A stretch of 64,000 bases of DNA from Alphaproteobacteria bacterium bin52 (GTDB taxonomy: Bacteria; Pseudomonadota; Alphaproteobacteria; Thalassobaculales; Thalassobaculaceae): positions 1-64,000 of the forward strand of contig MPMT01000008.1 of assembly GCA_002238645.1 (NCBI GenBank). The letters are read 5' to 3'. The notes under the pieces were generated by a model. That model saw only the letters and a list, made by a program, of their open reading frames with translations, did no database searches and was not told the DNA's origin. The position numbers were made by a program, and so were the translations under genes. Below, piece after piece: positions 8,894 to 18,126 of the stretch. The first letter of the stretch is position 1. Each line of letters opens with the position of its first letter.

Positions 8894-9646
8894 TCAGCCG
8901 GGTGCGGTGTAGACCTCGAACCTCTCCTCGTCGAAGACGAAGTTCTGGACGACGCCACCGGCCTCCGCGATGACCTCGGCGAATTCCGGCACCGCGATCG
9001 CATTCTCCCAGACCCGGGCCAGTACCGGGAATTCGCCTGGCAGGTCGATGCGCGCAAGCAGGGCGTTTCGAACCTGGGGAACCAGGAAACAGTCGGCGAT
9101 GGTGATTTCGTTTCCCACCGCGTAACTCCCCGCGGTCTGCTCAAGGATTGTCTCGATGGCGCCGAACTCGCGGCGGATGTAGTGGCGGCGCAACGGGTGG
9201 ACCAGGGGTGGCGCCTTGGCAAGACCCCATTCGCCTATGGCCTGGATGATGAACGGAACATTCTGGTACGGCTGGGTATCGGCGGCGATGATCGAGGCGA
9301 TCCGGCGCGCCTGCGCGCGGTCCCACGGGTCTTTCGGCAACAGGCTCGGGCCACTGCCGGCCGGAACTGTCTCTTCCAGGTACTCCACGATCGGTCCGGT
9401 CTGCGTCATCATTCGCCCGTCGTCGAGCAGCAGGACCGGGACACGTCCTTCCGGGTTGAATGCGGTCAGGTCGGTGGTGCCGCGTTTCACGGTCTCGGGA
9501 TCGCCTTGCGGCATGGTGAACACCGGGATACCGCGGTGATCGGTCTCGAACCCGGTCTCGACCAGGGTGATCGCGATCCCGCGGCGCCGCAGGTACAGGG
9601 TCACGCGCATCGAGGCGCTGCTCGTGGTGTGGTAGTACAGCCGCAT
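8894..9646 (-). CDS. Glutathione S-transferase family protein, zeta (maleylacetoacetate isomerase)-like
   Basis: A 250-residue GST-fold protein. The N-terminal thioredoxin-like domain starts MRLYYHTTSSASMRV; a Ser-rich motif there is typical of zeta-class enzymes, whose catalytic Ser activates glutathione. The cis-Pro segment is EGRVPVLLLDDG, followed by an ExV-type turn, and an all-helical C-terminal domain carries EITIADCFLVPQV. ATG 9646 was chosen because GGAGG lies just before it and homology starts there, although the frame is open further upstream. It is divergent from another GST-like gene, with about 115 bases between them. The substrate is not deducible; maleylacetoacetate isomerisation is one option. 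Confidence 0.75.
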   Translation of the reverse strand: MRLYYHTTSSASMRVTLYLRRRGIAITLVETGFETDHRGIPVFTMPQGDPETVKRGTTDLTAFNPEGRVPVLLLDDGRMMTQTGPIVEYLEETVPAGSGPSLLPKDPWDRAQARRIASIIAADTQPYQNVPFIIQAIGEWGLAKAPPLVHPLRRHYIRREFGAIETILEQTAGSYAVGNEITIADCFLVPQVRNALLARIDLPGEFPVLARVWENAIAVPEFAEVIAEAGGVVQNFVFDEERFEVYTAPG

Positions 9647-9761
9647 CCCGGGCCTCCGCCAGTGTGAAGGCGGCGACCATGGGATGTTTGGACATCGCTG
9701 ACAAGGTTCGCGCCCGTGTTCGGCCGGGCGGAGCCGCGAATGCGACGGGGAGCACCGGTGC

Positions 9762-10778
9762 ATGGATCATTACCGCATCGTGGGAACAAACGGGTCGGGC
9801 TACTCGCGCAAGGTGCGTGCGATCCTGCGCTATCGCCGGTTGCCGCACGTCTGGGAGCTGCGTACCGACCGGAACATCGACGAGTTCGCCCGAGTCCGCC
9901 CGCTGCTGATGCCGATCCTGCAGTATCCCGAGGACGGGAGCATGCATATCGATTCAACGCCGATCGCCTATGCGCTGGAGGAGCGCCACCCGAACCGGCG
10001 CTCGATCGTGCCGCCGGATCCAGTGCATGCCTTCCTCAGTCACCTGATCGAGGACATGGGCGACGAGTGGCTGACCAAGCCCCTGTTTCACTACCGCTGG
10101 TCCTTCGACAGGGACATCCGCTACGCGAGCTTCTGGATCGCGGACGACTTCCATCCGGACCGGACGGGTGAGGAACGTTCGGCTGCGGCCCGGGAGTTCG
10201 CCGAGCGCCAGATCGCCAGGCTGCCCGTGGTCGGATGTACGCCCGGCAATGCCCCGCTCATCGAGGAGAGCTACCGGCACGTGATTGCGCTCCTGGACAC
10301 GCACGTGAGTGCGTTCAGCTACCTGTTCGGGTCACGTCCGGCACTCGGGGATTTCGGTCTGTTCGGCCAGCTTGCCACCCTTGCCTCCGATCCGACCCCG
10401 ATGGCCATCATGCGCAACGAGGCACAGCGCACCGAGAGCTGGGTCCGCACGCTCGACGACGCGTCCGGCATCGAGGGCGAGTGGCTGGATCCGGGCGAGG
10501 AGCTGCCGGATGCAACGGTGCAGATGGTGCGCTACTGCGGCGACCTCTACCTGCCCTTCCTCGAGGGCAATGCACGCGCGGCGAGGGCCGGGCACCCGGA
10601 GTTCACCATCGAACTGCTTGGCCGGCCGTACAGCCAGTCGGTGTTCGGCTACCAGGTGAAGTGTCTCGAGGAGTTGCGCCGGCGCTACCAGGCGCTTGAC
10701 GAAGCCGGGCGCAGGAGGGTTGATGCGCTACTCGGCCAGACCGCTGGCAGGAACGTGTTGCGCCGGGCCGCGGCGTGA
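9762..10778 (+). CDS. GST N-terminal domain protein with an unusually long C-terminal domain
   Basis: A 338-residue protein. Residues 1-80 look like the thioredoxin-like GST domain (IVGTNGSGYSRKVRAILRYR, with a Ser where a CxxC-type active site may sit, then DSTPIAYALEERHP). The remaining 250 residues are helical and much longer than a standard GST C-terminal domain, with FGSRPALGDFGLFGQLATL resembling the usual GST helix-6 Asp motif. GGGGAG precedes the ATG. It is transcribed with the 2-hydroxyacid dehydrogenase 33 bases downstream and divergently from the zeta-like GST, so the three may act on the same compound. Glutathione use is inferred from fold only. Confidence 0.7.
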   Translation: MDHYRIVGTNGSGYSRKVRAILRYRRLPHVWELRTDRNIDEFARVRPLLMPILQYPEDGSMHIDSTPIAYALEERHPNRRSIVPPDPVHAFLSHLIEDMGDEWLTKPLFHYRWSFDRDIRYASFWIADDFHPDRTGEERSAAAREFAERQIARLPVVGCTPGNAPLIEESYRHVIALLDTHVSAFSYLFGSRPALGDFGLFGQLATLASDPTPMAIMRNEAQRTESWVRTLDDASGIEGEWLDPGEELPDATVQMVRYCGDLYLPFLEGNARAARAGHPEFTIELLGRPYSQSVFGYQVKCLEELRRRYQALDEAGRRRVDALLGQTAGRNVLRRAAA

Positions 10779-10811
10779 CCCGACGACATTACCGACAGGA
10801 CAGGGCGGAAC

Positions 10812-11816
10812 ATGCGTATCCTCATTACCGACAGGCATACCCGTGGTGACGAGCACATAGAGCAGGACGCGGTGGGACCGGGCGTCGAGCTCGAGTTCTT
10901 CGACCACCAGGACGAGGTCACCGACGACGCGTGGGCGCGTGCGGACGGGATCGTGACCTACCGCGGCACGGCTGCTGTGATGGCGGCAGTCCCGATGATG
11001 CAGCGTGCCCGGATCGTGGTGCGAGGCGGGGTCGGTTTCGACGGTCTCGATCTCGAAACCCTGGGGCAGCGGGACATCGCGGTATGTACCGTGCCCGACT
11101 ACGGGACCACCGAGGTCGCGGATCACGCGCTCTCGCTCATGCTGGCGTTGCGACGGGGTCTCGACCGCTACGATGCCAGGATGCGCAGCGATCCGGCAGG
11201 CCTGTGGCGGTATGTCGAGAGTCCGTGCATCGACCGGCTGCGTGGGCGCACCTTCGGTGTCCTCGGGCTCGGGCGCATCGGGCTGGCAGCTGCGCGACGT
11301 GCCGCGGCCTTCGACATGAACATCGTCTTTCATGACCCCTGGCTGCCGGATGGTGCCGATCTCTCGACCGGGTACCGCCGGGTCGCGAGTCCCGAGGAAC
11401 TGTTCGAGACCGCGGACACGGTGAGCCTGCACGCGCCGCTCTCCGAGACGACCCGACATGTTGCCAATGCCGACAGGCTGGCCCGCATGAAACCCGGAGC
11501 CATTCTGGTGAACACGTCACGCGGCCCCACGGTCGACCTCGACGCCCTGTACGAGGCGCTCAGGGCAGGGTGTCCGGCCGGCGCTGCGCTTGACGTCCTG
11601 CCGGATGAACCGGCGGACGACACGCACCCGCTGATCAGGGCCTACATGGCGCGGGAGGAGTGGCTCGAGGGCAGGCTGATCATCACGCCGCACGCCGCAT
11701 TCTACAGCCCGCCCGGACTGGTCGACTTGAGGTCGAAGGCCGTGCAGACTGCCGCAGCCCGGCTGCATGACGGCACCTTGCGGAACTGCCAGAACGAGAG
11801 GTTCCTGCCGGACTGA
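10812..11816 (+). CDS. D-isomer-specific 2-hydroxyacid dehydrogenase, CtBP-like
   Basis: A 334-residue NAD(P)-dependent dehydrogenase. The Rossmann motif is GLGRIG (152-157). The catalytic triad is Arg237 (NTSRGPTVD), Glu266 (PDEP) and His293 (ITPHAA). The segment YGTTEVADHALSLMLA (97-112) is typical of C-terminal-binding-protein-like members. It should interconvert a 2-oxoacid and a D-2-hydroxyacid; the specific substrate is unknown. It starts 33 bases after the GST-like gene and is probably co-transcribed. No frameshift or missing catalytic residue is seen. Confidence 0.85.
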   Translation: MRILITDRHTRGDEHIEQDAVGPGVELEFFDHQDEVTDDAWARADGIVTYRGTAAVMAAVPMMQRARIVVRGGVGFDGLDLETLGQRDIAVCTVPDYGTTEVADHALSLMLALRRGLDRYDARMRSDPAGLWRYVESPCIDRLRGRTFGVLGLGRIGLAAARRAAAFDMNIVFHDPWLPDGADLSTGYRRVASPEELFETADTVSLHAPLSETTRHVANADRLARMKPGAILVNTSRGPTVDLDALYEALRAGCPAGAALDVLPDEPADDTHPLIRAYMAREEWLEGRLIITPHAAFYSPPGLVDLRSKAVQTAAARLHDGTLRNCQNERFLPD

Positions 11817-12189
11817 CCTGGTCCGATTCCTGCAGGACAGGCAGGTCATTTGCCCTTGCCGGCCCGCCGGCGGTGTCCAGGAACGATCGGCATGCGATCC
11901 GCTGCGCTGGCCCGCACCTGTGTGTTCGTTCCGTGTCTCCCATCAGGTCCAGGCGGGAAGTGCCATGACCGGTACGGCGGCCCGGAGAGAGCCGGGCCTT
12001 GTCGGCCTCGGGGCATGGCGAAGGCGCCAGCGGATGAATACGCGGTTCCGGTGCACGGGGATGTCGCGTGCGGACCACGCGTCCGGCACCGCGCACCGCC
12101 TTGCGCGGTATGGCTGACTTCCTTGCCCGGTTGAACCCGGGGGTTCCCCGCGCGTCCACGAAGTCCGCGCGTACGCCTCCGGCATTGCC
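11817..12189. other. 373-base intergenic region between convergent genes
   Basis: Both flanking genes end here. I see no convincing coding frame: short frames on either strand lack family features. The only structure worth noting is the GC hairpin listed separately at 11979-11998. Confidence 0.5.
11979..11998. terminator. Perfect 7-bp GC hairpin, possible terminator
   Basis: GGCCCGG (11979-11985) and CCGGGCC (11992-11998) are exact inverted copies around a 6-base loop. It lies about 160 bases after the dehydrogenase stop, between two convergent genes. There is no T-run after it, so it is at best a weak or protein-assisted terminator. Confidence 0.3.
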
Positions 12190-13236
12190 TCAACGGGTCG
12201 GTGCTTCCGACAGCCAGGGTCCCAGGCTTTCGCCATAGGCAAAGAGCGCCGGCAGCCCGCCGGTATGGATGAACACCACCCGGCTGCCTGCGGCAATCCG
12301 GCCCGTGCGCACGTGGTGGATCAGCCCTGCCATCGCCCGTCCGGTGTAGACCGGGTCGAGCAGCAGTCCCTCGTGATGCGCCGCCAGTGCCATCGCCTCG
12401 CGCACCGCGTCGTTGAGCTTCCCGTAGCCCGGTGAAAGAACCGCGTCGGAGACCTCGACATCGCCTTCACCACATGCACCCTCCCGGCGGAGCGCCCGTG
12501 CGAGCGCGCAGACCACCTCCGTCACCCGCGCGGCCTGCCTGATCGCATCCCGGCGCACGCAGATGCCGAGCACCGGCATCCACTCGCCGAGCGCCCTCCA
12601 GCCCGCCAGGAGGCCGGCATGCGTGAGCGCACTCCCCGAGGCGGTGACAGCCGCGTCGAAGCCGATGCCTATCTCGCGCGCCTGCACCTTGATCTCTTCG
12701 GCGGCCAGCACGTAGCCCAGTGCGCCGAGAGGAACCGGCCCCGGCGCGGAATGGACGACATAGGGTTTGCGTCCCTCGGCCGCGAGCGCGGCTGCGCGTC
12801 GCTCCATCGCCTGGTCCGCCGCTCCCTCGTCCTCGCCTACGGGGAAGGTATGCAGCGTCGCCCCGAGCATCCGGTCAAGCAGCAGGTTGCCGGATGTGCG
12901 ATAGAGCTCGCCCGTGTCGTCCACCCGGTCCTCGAGCTGGATATGGGCCGTCATGTCGAGCCGGCGCGCGGCCGCAGCCGCGACGCGAACAAGGTTGGAC
13001 TGAACGGCGCCGGTGACAAGAACGGTATCCGCGCCCCTGGAACGGGCCTCGCCGAAATGGAATTCGAGCTGGCGCACCTTGTTGCCGCCAAGCGCAAGTC
13101 CCGTGCAGTCGTCCCGCTTGATCCAGAGCTCGATTCCGAGCGCCGGACCCAGGTTCCGGGCAGGTTCCAGCGGCGTCGGCGCATGGCCGAGCCGGACCCG
13201 GGGGAAGCGGGCGACGACATCGAGCGGACTGGACAT
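12190..13236 (-). CDS. PLP-dependent D-cysteine desulfhydrase / ACC deaminase family enzyme
   Basis: A 348-residue fold-type II PLP enzyme. The PLP Lys is Lys53 in the family motif ALGGNKVRQ, and TGAVQSNLVR is the phosphate/substrate region that follows. Members degrade D-cysteine to pyruvate, sulfide and ammonia, or open 1-aminocyclopropane-1-carboxylate; the two cannot be separated here by eye. ATG 13236 was chosen because GGAGG lies 10-15 bases upstream and homology begins there, although the frame stays open for 62 more codons. It lies on the same strand as, and downstream of, the MFS transporter gene, which might import its substrate. Confidence 0.8.
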   Translation of the reverse strand: MSSPLDVVARFPRVRLGHAPTPLEPARNLGPALGIELWIKRDDCTGLALGGNKVRQLEFHFGEARSRGADTVLVTGAVQSNLVRVAAAAARRLDMTAHIQLEDRVDDTGELYRTSGNLLLDRMLGATLHTFPVGEDEGAADQAMERRAAALAAEGRKPYVVHSAPGPVPLGALGYVLAAEEIKVQAREIGIGFDAAVTASGSALTHAGLLAGWRALGEWMPVLGICVRRDAIRQAARVTEVVCALARALRREGACGEGDVEVSDAVLSPGYGKLNDAVREAMALAAHHEGLLLDPVYTGRAMAGLIHHVRTGRIAAGSRVVFIHTGGLPALFAYGESLGPWLSEAPTR

Positions 13237-13434
13237 TGCGACCCCTGCCTCCTGCTGTTTCGATCGGAAAGCGCACCGCTCGCCGACAGGTGCCACCGCA
13301 GGTCGGCGATTGCAAGCGCCCCCGGGCAGGAAGTGCCTGTTGCCCGGCGGACCTGCCTGCGGGCAAGGTACTGGTCCGCACAGCGCACCGGGACATGTCC
13401 CGGTGCCATGCAGATCCGCCACGAGCCCGGAGCG

Positions 13435-14622
13435 CTATCCGCGTCTCAGCAACAGTGCGCCGCCGACCAGCGCGGCGGGCAGTGCGATCAGGCTCCAGGC
13501 CGCGAGGTAGCCGGCAAGCCAGAATGCTGCGCCAAACAGGACCGGGTAGAAGAGTTGTCCGGCGGCACCGAAGGCAAGCACTCCGCCGGTCAGGCGTCCC
13601 GCTTCGCCGGCCGGGGCCAGCCGCGCGATCTCGGACAGAAGCACGCCGTGCCAGGAGAGCACCGACAGGCTGATCGCGCAGTTGACCGCGAGGATGGCGG
13701 CCTGACTCCAGTGTGGATCGAACGCTCCGACCAGCGCCGTCGATGACGCCATCAGCAGGGCGAGAATGGCGAGCAGGGTACGGGGCCGGACCAGGGTACT
13801 GCCGATCCAGCCCCAGAAGATTCGAGCCGGAATGGCGACGATGGTCGCGAGGCCCAGGACACGCCCGGCCTCGTCGAGCGAGAAGTCGAGCTTCTCGTAG
13901 AGATAGGTGATGGTGAAATTGATGTAGATCGCCTGCATCCCGACGAAGATGAAGGCGTTGATGGCCAGCGTGCGGGTCTCGGAGTGCACCAACACGTTGC
14001 GGACAGTGTCGCCGAACGCGCCCAGGCTGACCGCGGCCCGGGGGTCCCGCGTACTGTCGAATCGTCCACGAAGCGGCTGCAGCAGAACGGCCATGGCGAG
14101 GCACAGCACTGCAAGGCCAAGTGCGGTGCCGCGCCAGCCGAAACCAACGGCAATCGGGGCGAGGACCAGGCCAGAGATCGCCACGCCGGCCGGAACACCC
14201 GTCTGCTTGATCGAGAAGACGAGAGGTGCCCAGCGGGGCGGCGAGTAGGCGGCCAGGATCTGCGAACTCGCCGGCGTCGCCACCGTCGATCCCACACTGA
14301 TCAGCAGCGCGGTCACGGCGAGCACCGGAACAACAAGCAGCGGGGTCGCAAACAGTGCGGCCGCGGCCAGCCCGGCTGCCATCAGGACACAACCGGCCTG
14401 GCTGGTCCGCAGGCCGCCGTAGCGGCGGATGGCGCCGCCGCAGCCGGCCATGACCGCGAGCGAACACGCGGCGTAGACCCAGGCGTAGGCGAGCACGTAT
14501 TCGGCATCGAAGGCGAGGTCGTCGGCGAGTGCCGGGAACAGGGCCGGCAACCCGATCTTCGCCGTGGTTGCGACGGTCTGCTGCACGAGCATCGCGACGA
14601 CGGCGATCAGGAGCACGGACAT
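13435..14622 (-). CDS. MFS transporter
   Basis: A 395-residue integral membrane protein with about 12 hydrophobic segments spread evenly, beginning MSVLLIAVVAMLVQQTV. Cytoplasmic loops carry basic pairs (IRRYGG; RPRTLL), and the central loop around residues 185-210 separates two six-helix halves, as is usual for the major facilitator superfamily. No residue pattern reveals the substrate. It starts 12 bases after the S4 gene stop and precedes the PLP enzyme by about 200 bases, so a small-molecule or amino-acid uptake role is an inference from context. Confidence 0.8.
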   Translation of the reverse strand: MSVLLIAVVAMLVQQTVATTAKIGLPALFPALADDLAFDAEYVLAYAWVYAACSLAVMAGCGGAIRRYGGLRTSQAGCVLMAAGLAAAALFATPLLVVPVLAVTALLISVGSTVATPASSQILAAYSPPRWAPLVFSIKQTGVPAGVAISGLVLAPIAVGFGWRGTALGLAVLCLAMAVLLQPLRGRFDSTRDPRAAVSLGAFGDTVRNVLVHSETRTLAINAFIFVGMQAIYINFTITYLYEKLDFSLDEAGRVLGLATIVAIPARIFWGWIGSTLVRPRTLLAILALLMASSTALVGAFDPHWSQAAILAVNCAISLSVLSWHGVLLSEIARLAPAGEAGRLTGGVLAFGAAGQLFYPVLFGAAFWLAGYLAAWSLIALPAALVGGALLLRRG

Positions 14623-14634
14623 GGCAGATGCCTG

Positions 14635-15033
14635 TTACCTGCGTCCCATGAGGCGGTCGGTCGCGCGCCGCTGTTCCTTGGTCGGTCTTCCGTCTCCCGC
14701 CGCACGCCGGGCCGGCCGTGCCGGGAATTCGACCGGATCCCGCCGCTTCATCTGGTTCTCCACCGGTTCCAGGTCCTCGTACAGGGTACGGGCGACGGGA
14801 GCGGGTCCGCGGCGTTCCGCCAGATCCAGGACCCTGACCACCCTCAGCAACGGTCCCTGCGGGAATGTCAGGACGTCGCCGGGGCGAACCAGCTGGTGGC
14901 CCTTGGTGACTACCTTGCCCGAAAGCCGCAGCCGTCCGGAGCCGAGCAGCTTGTGCGCAAGGTTGCGACTCTTCATGAACCGGGCACACCACAGCCACTT
15001 GTCGAGACGCTGGCTCTGGTCGGGATGCTGCAT
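14635..15033 (-). CDS. hslR: S4-domain RNA-binding protein, heat-shock protein 15 (HslR)-like
   Basis: A 132-residue protein with an N-terminal S4 RNA-binding domain (residues 7-70: QRLDKWLWCARFMKSRNLA, SGKVVTKGHQLVRPGD) and a basic C-terminal tail. HslR binds free 50S subunits carrying nascent chains and returns them to the ribosome cycle; that role is known from E. coli and inferred here. In many alphaproteobacteria a gene of this type sits beside the SUV3-like helicase gene, whereas here the helicase is 29 kb away. ATG 15033 is the start of homology. The MFS gene follows after 12 bases. Confidence 0.8.
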   Translation of the reverse strand: MQHPDQSQRLDKWLWCARFMKSRNLAHKLLGSGRLRLSGKVVTKGHQLVRPGDVLTFPQGPLLRVVRVLDLAERRGPAPVARTLYEDLEPVENQMKRRDPVEFPARPARRAAGDGRPTKEQRRATDRLMGRR

Positions 15034-15156
15034 GGACAGGGCCTGGTGGTGCGAAAGGCGGCGAGCGCCCGGCCATGCCGGACGCGTCGGACTATGGCAC
15101 GTCGGCGGGCACCGCGTCACCGGTCCCGCCGCACGTGTCCCGGATGGTGCGCGCGG

Positions 15157-16275
15157 CTACTGCAGGGTCTGGAACAGGCGGCGCAACAGCAGCATGCGCG
15201 GGACCAGGGACGGAATGAGGAGATGCTCGTCCATGGTGTGGGCGCCCGCGCCGTCAACGCCGAGACCGTCAAGGGTCGGCGAAATTGCGGCGGTGAAGTT
15301 CCCGTCGCTGCCGCCGCCGGTGAAGGTATCCTCGAGCTCGAACCCGAGTTCGGCTGCAAGACCGCGGGCGTGCTCGAAGAGTGCCGCCACCGAGTTCGAC
15401 TTGCTGTAGGGCGGCCGGTTCATGCCTCCGGTGGACGCAAGCCGCACCGAGGGATCATGGGACGCGAGGTTCCGGATCCTTGCCACGGTCGCATCGCCGT
15501 CCTCGGGGCGGATCACCCTGATGTCGATCTCCGCGGTGCAGAACTCGGGCACGACGTTGACGCCGCTGCCACCGTTGACCATGCCGACATTCAGCGTGAT
15601 GCCCCGTTCGTAGTCGGTCAGCGCCTCGATCGCGACGATCTGCCGCGCGATCTCGAGAACCGCGCTCGACCCGTCCTGGTGACGAGTGCCGGAGTGCGAG
15701 GGCACGCCATGAGCCGCCAGCGTCATGCGCGCCGAACCCTTGCGACCAGTCACGATCTTGCCGCCGTCGCGCGCCGGTTCGGTCACCAGCACGTAGGTCG
15801 ACCGCTCGGCGATTGCCTCGATATGCGCGCGTGACGTCGGACTTCCGACCTCCTCGTCCGAGACCACCAGGAACCGGATCGGCAACGGCGTGGGCGTGCC
15901 GGCATCGATCAGGGTGCGGATGGCGTTGAGCGCCAGGTACACCCCGCCCTTCATGTCGTAGATGCCCGGGCCGTAGGCGCGGTCGCCCTCGGTGCGCAAG
16001 GGGTTGCGCTCAAGGGTGCCGGCCGGATGCACGGTGTCGAGATGGCACAGGACCGCGATCCCGGGACGTTCGTCGTCCCAGGGGACCGCCGCCTCGAAAT
16101 GCGGGCCGTGGCCGTCCCGTCCGGCAATTTCCCGCACCGCGAGACCGGCATCGCGGAACTCCGACATGGCCTGCTGCATCATCCGGCTGATGCCGGCCTC
16201 CTCGTCGGTCTTGCTTTCGATGGCGGCCCACCTGTTGATGCCGTCAAGCAGCTCCGTTGCGTCCGGTGTCTGCAT
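15157..16275 (-). CDS. M20 family metallopeptidase (glutamate carboxypeptidase-like)
   Basis: A 372-residue zinc amidohydrolase. Metal-site motifs are visible in order: LCHLDTVH, GIYDMKGG with the bridging Asp, VSDEEVGSP with the catalytic Glu pair, TEPARDG, and GGSDGNFTAA with a late His in GAHTMDEH. The dimerisation domain lies between (about residues 175-290). It resembles carboxypeptidase G2-type enzymes that remove C-terminal glutamate or hydrolyse N-acyl amino acids. It is the last gene of a run with HyuA/HyuB, an SDR and a class II aldolase. Hydrolysis of an N-carbamoyl or N-acyl amino acid would fit a HyuAB context, but this is inference. Confidence 0.85.
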   Translation of the reverse strand: MQTPDATELLDGINRWAAIESKTDEEAGISRMMQQAMSEFRDAGLAVREIAGRDGHGPHFEAAVPWDDERPGIAVLCHLDTVHPAGTLERNPLRTEGDRAYGPGIYDMKGGVYLALNAIRTLIDAGTPTPLPIRFLVVSDEEVGSPTSRAHIEAIAERSTYVLVTEPARDGGKIVTGRKGSARMTLAAHGVPSHSGTRHQDGSSAVLEIARQIVAIEALTDYERGITLNVGMVNGGSGVNVVPEFCTAEIDIRVIRPEDGDATVARIRNLASHDPSVRLASTGGMNRPPYSKSNSVAALFEHARGLAAELGFELEDTFTGGGSDGNFTAAISPTLDGLGVDGAGAHTMDEHLLIPSLVPRMLLLRRLFQTLQ

Positions 16276-16335
16276 CGCCTTGGTCCTTTCGCGTGCGAGG
16301 AAAAGTGCGTGTGCCCCGGCCGGGGCCGGCAGGGT

Positions 16336-18126
16336 TCAGTCCCGGCGGTCCGCCTCGGCGTGATAGTAGTGGCCGCGGTGGTACAGGCCATCCGGGCGCG
16401 GCAGCGCTTCCCGCCGCCTGCGCGTCTCCTCGTGATCGATGGTTTCACCGCGAAACACCACCCCATAAATATCTTCTGCGGCCTTTTTCGACACAAATCC
16501 GTCGAGAACGTCATCAAATACCAGATCAACCGGGCGTTCCGCGGGATTGCCCCACCCGCCTCCACCCGGGGTTATGATGCGCAGCAGGTCGCCCTTGCGA
16601 AGGCGGGTGCCGTCGCTCATGGTCGCGATGTCCCGCTCTTCGGGCTGTCCGGGGTTGACCAGCACCCGGCCCGGCTGGCCGCTGTGGCCGCCGTTGACGC
16701 CGAAGGCCGGGTGGCGGCAATTGTCGAGACGCAGGCCGAGTTCCGCCTCGTCCGCGAGCACACGGACATCGCGAATGATGCCGCACCCCCCGCGCCAGCG
16801 CCCGGCGCCACCGGAATCGCGGTGGATGCCGAATGCCTCGATCTCCACGCCAAACTCCATTTCGGCAAACTCGATCGGGTAGTTCTCCTGGGCGACGTAA
16901 TAGACGGCATCGATCCCGTCAGCGAAGGTCCGGGCTCCGAAACCGACCGAGAGCCCCTCGATGCACAGGGTATCCTCCCGCCCGGCACTGCGGCCGCGAA
17001 GGTAGTAGAGCACGTAGACCGCCGGTGCTGCCGATGCCCTGCCCCCGGTGGCCTGTGCGAGCACGCCGAACAGCGCGCTGGTCACCCGGATCATGGTGTG
17101 CGAGCGCAGGCCGAGCGGCGCCGGGGACCGTGGTGCGACCAGGGTGCCCGGCCGGGTCACGATGGCGTCGACAGCGCGTTCGAACCCTCCGTTCATTCCG
17201 ATGCCCGGATCGTCCATGCACATCCACAGCCCGAGCATGAACTTGGGCACCGAGTCATCCATCAGGAAGTTGATCGGGCCGTCAGCCTGGCGGTCGGAGC
17301 GAGAAAAGTCGAGAGTGATCGACCGGCCCTGCTTCTGCAACTCGAGATCGACGAAATACGACCGATCGCTTACCGCGTCGGAGTCGATCCGGTCCCTGAA
17401 CCCCCAGGTTCCATCCGGTATCCGCTCGGCGATCCTGTTGCGCAACGCGCTCTCGCTCTCGGTCAGCATTGCCTCGAATGCCAGTTCGACCTGTTCGACA
17501 CCGTAACGCGCGATGGTCTCGTCGAGCCTGCGCGCGCCCAGGCGACAGGCTGCCATGATCGCCCTGATGTCGCCCACGTGCATGTCCGGGAACCGCGAGT
17601 TGCGGGTGATGATCCGCATGATGTCGCGTGCTTCCACCCCGTCGCGCATCAGGCGGACCGGCGGGATCATGATCCCTTCCTGGAACACCGATGTCGCATG
17701 CGGGCTGATCGAGCCGGCCACCATGCCGCCGATGTCCCACAGGTGCCCCCATGACTCGACGAAGGCGATCAGCCGATCCTGGTGAAAGACCGGCATCACG
17801 AACGCCATGTCCGGGAGGTGACTGACCGCACCGCCGGTGCCGTAGGCATCGTTGTACGCGTAGATGTCGCCCGACCGCATGGTTCCGGCCGGGAATTCGT
17901 CGAGCACCGCGTCGACCAGGTTGCCCGCAAGGGTGAGAGCCGTCGAGACCACGAGTTCACCAGCCGGGTTCAGGAACGCGGTGAAGTAGTCCTTCTTTTC
18001 GCGGATGAACGGCGACATGGCCGTGCGCGCGATCAGCGCCTCCATTTCGGCCCGCGCGCCGTTGAGCGTGCCCTTGATGAGCTCGATGGTGAAGGGGTCG
18101 ACCTTCGGGCCTGTCCCGGAGTTCAT
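16336..18126 (-). CDS. hyuB: Hydantoinase B / oxoprolinase beta family protein
   Basis: A 596-residue protein of the HyuB (hydantoinase B/oxoprolinase) family, starting NSGTGPKVDPFTIELIKG after the ATG. Characteristic segments include FIREKKDYFTAFLNPAG near the N-terminus, NDAYGTGGAVSHLPDMAF and, towards the end, GGGGWGNP. With HyuA it forms the large and small halves of ATP-dependent lactam hydrolases (5-oxoprolinase, N-methylhydantoinase) or of acetone/acetophenone-type carboxylases. The ATG at 18124-18126 overlaps the HyuA stop, showing translational coupling. The frame extends 47 codons upstream, but only inside HyuA. Substrate unknown. Confidence 0.85.
   Translation of the reverse strand: MNSGTGPKVDPFTIELIKGTLNGARAEMEALIARTAMSPFIREKKDYFTAFLNPAGELVVSTALTLAGNLVDAVLDEFPAGTMRSGDIYAYNDAYGTGGAVSHLPDMAFVMPVFHQDRLIAFVESWGHLWDIGGMVAGSISPHATSVFQEGIMIPPVRLMRDGVEARDIMRIITRNSRFPDMHVGDIRAIMAACRLGARRLDETIARYGVEQVELAFEAMLTESESALRNRIAERIPDGTWGFRDRIDSDAVSDRSYFVDLELQKQGRSITLDFSRSDRQADGPINFLMDDSVPKFMLGLWMCMDDPGIGMNGGFERAVDAIVTRPGTLVAPRSPAPLGLRSHTMIRVTSALFGVLAQATGGRASAAPAVYVLYYLRGRSAGREDTLCIEGLSVGFGARTFADGIDAVYYVAQENYPIEFAEMEFGVEIEAFGIHRDSGGAGRWRGGCGIIRDVRVLADEAELGLRLDNCRHPAFGVNGGHSGQPGRVLVNPGQPEERDIATMSDGTRLRKGDLLRIITPGGGGWGNPAERPVDLVFDDVLDGFVSKKAAEDIYGVVFRGETIDHEETRRRREALPRPDGLYHRGHYYHAEADRRD

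Noticed and set aside
11850-12134. Short open frames in the intergenic region after the 2-hydroxyacid dehydrogenase
   Set aside because: Several overlapping frames on both strands, none with a ribosome site, a domain or plausible protein composition.
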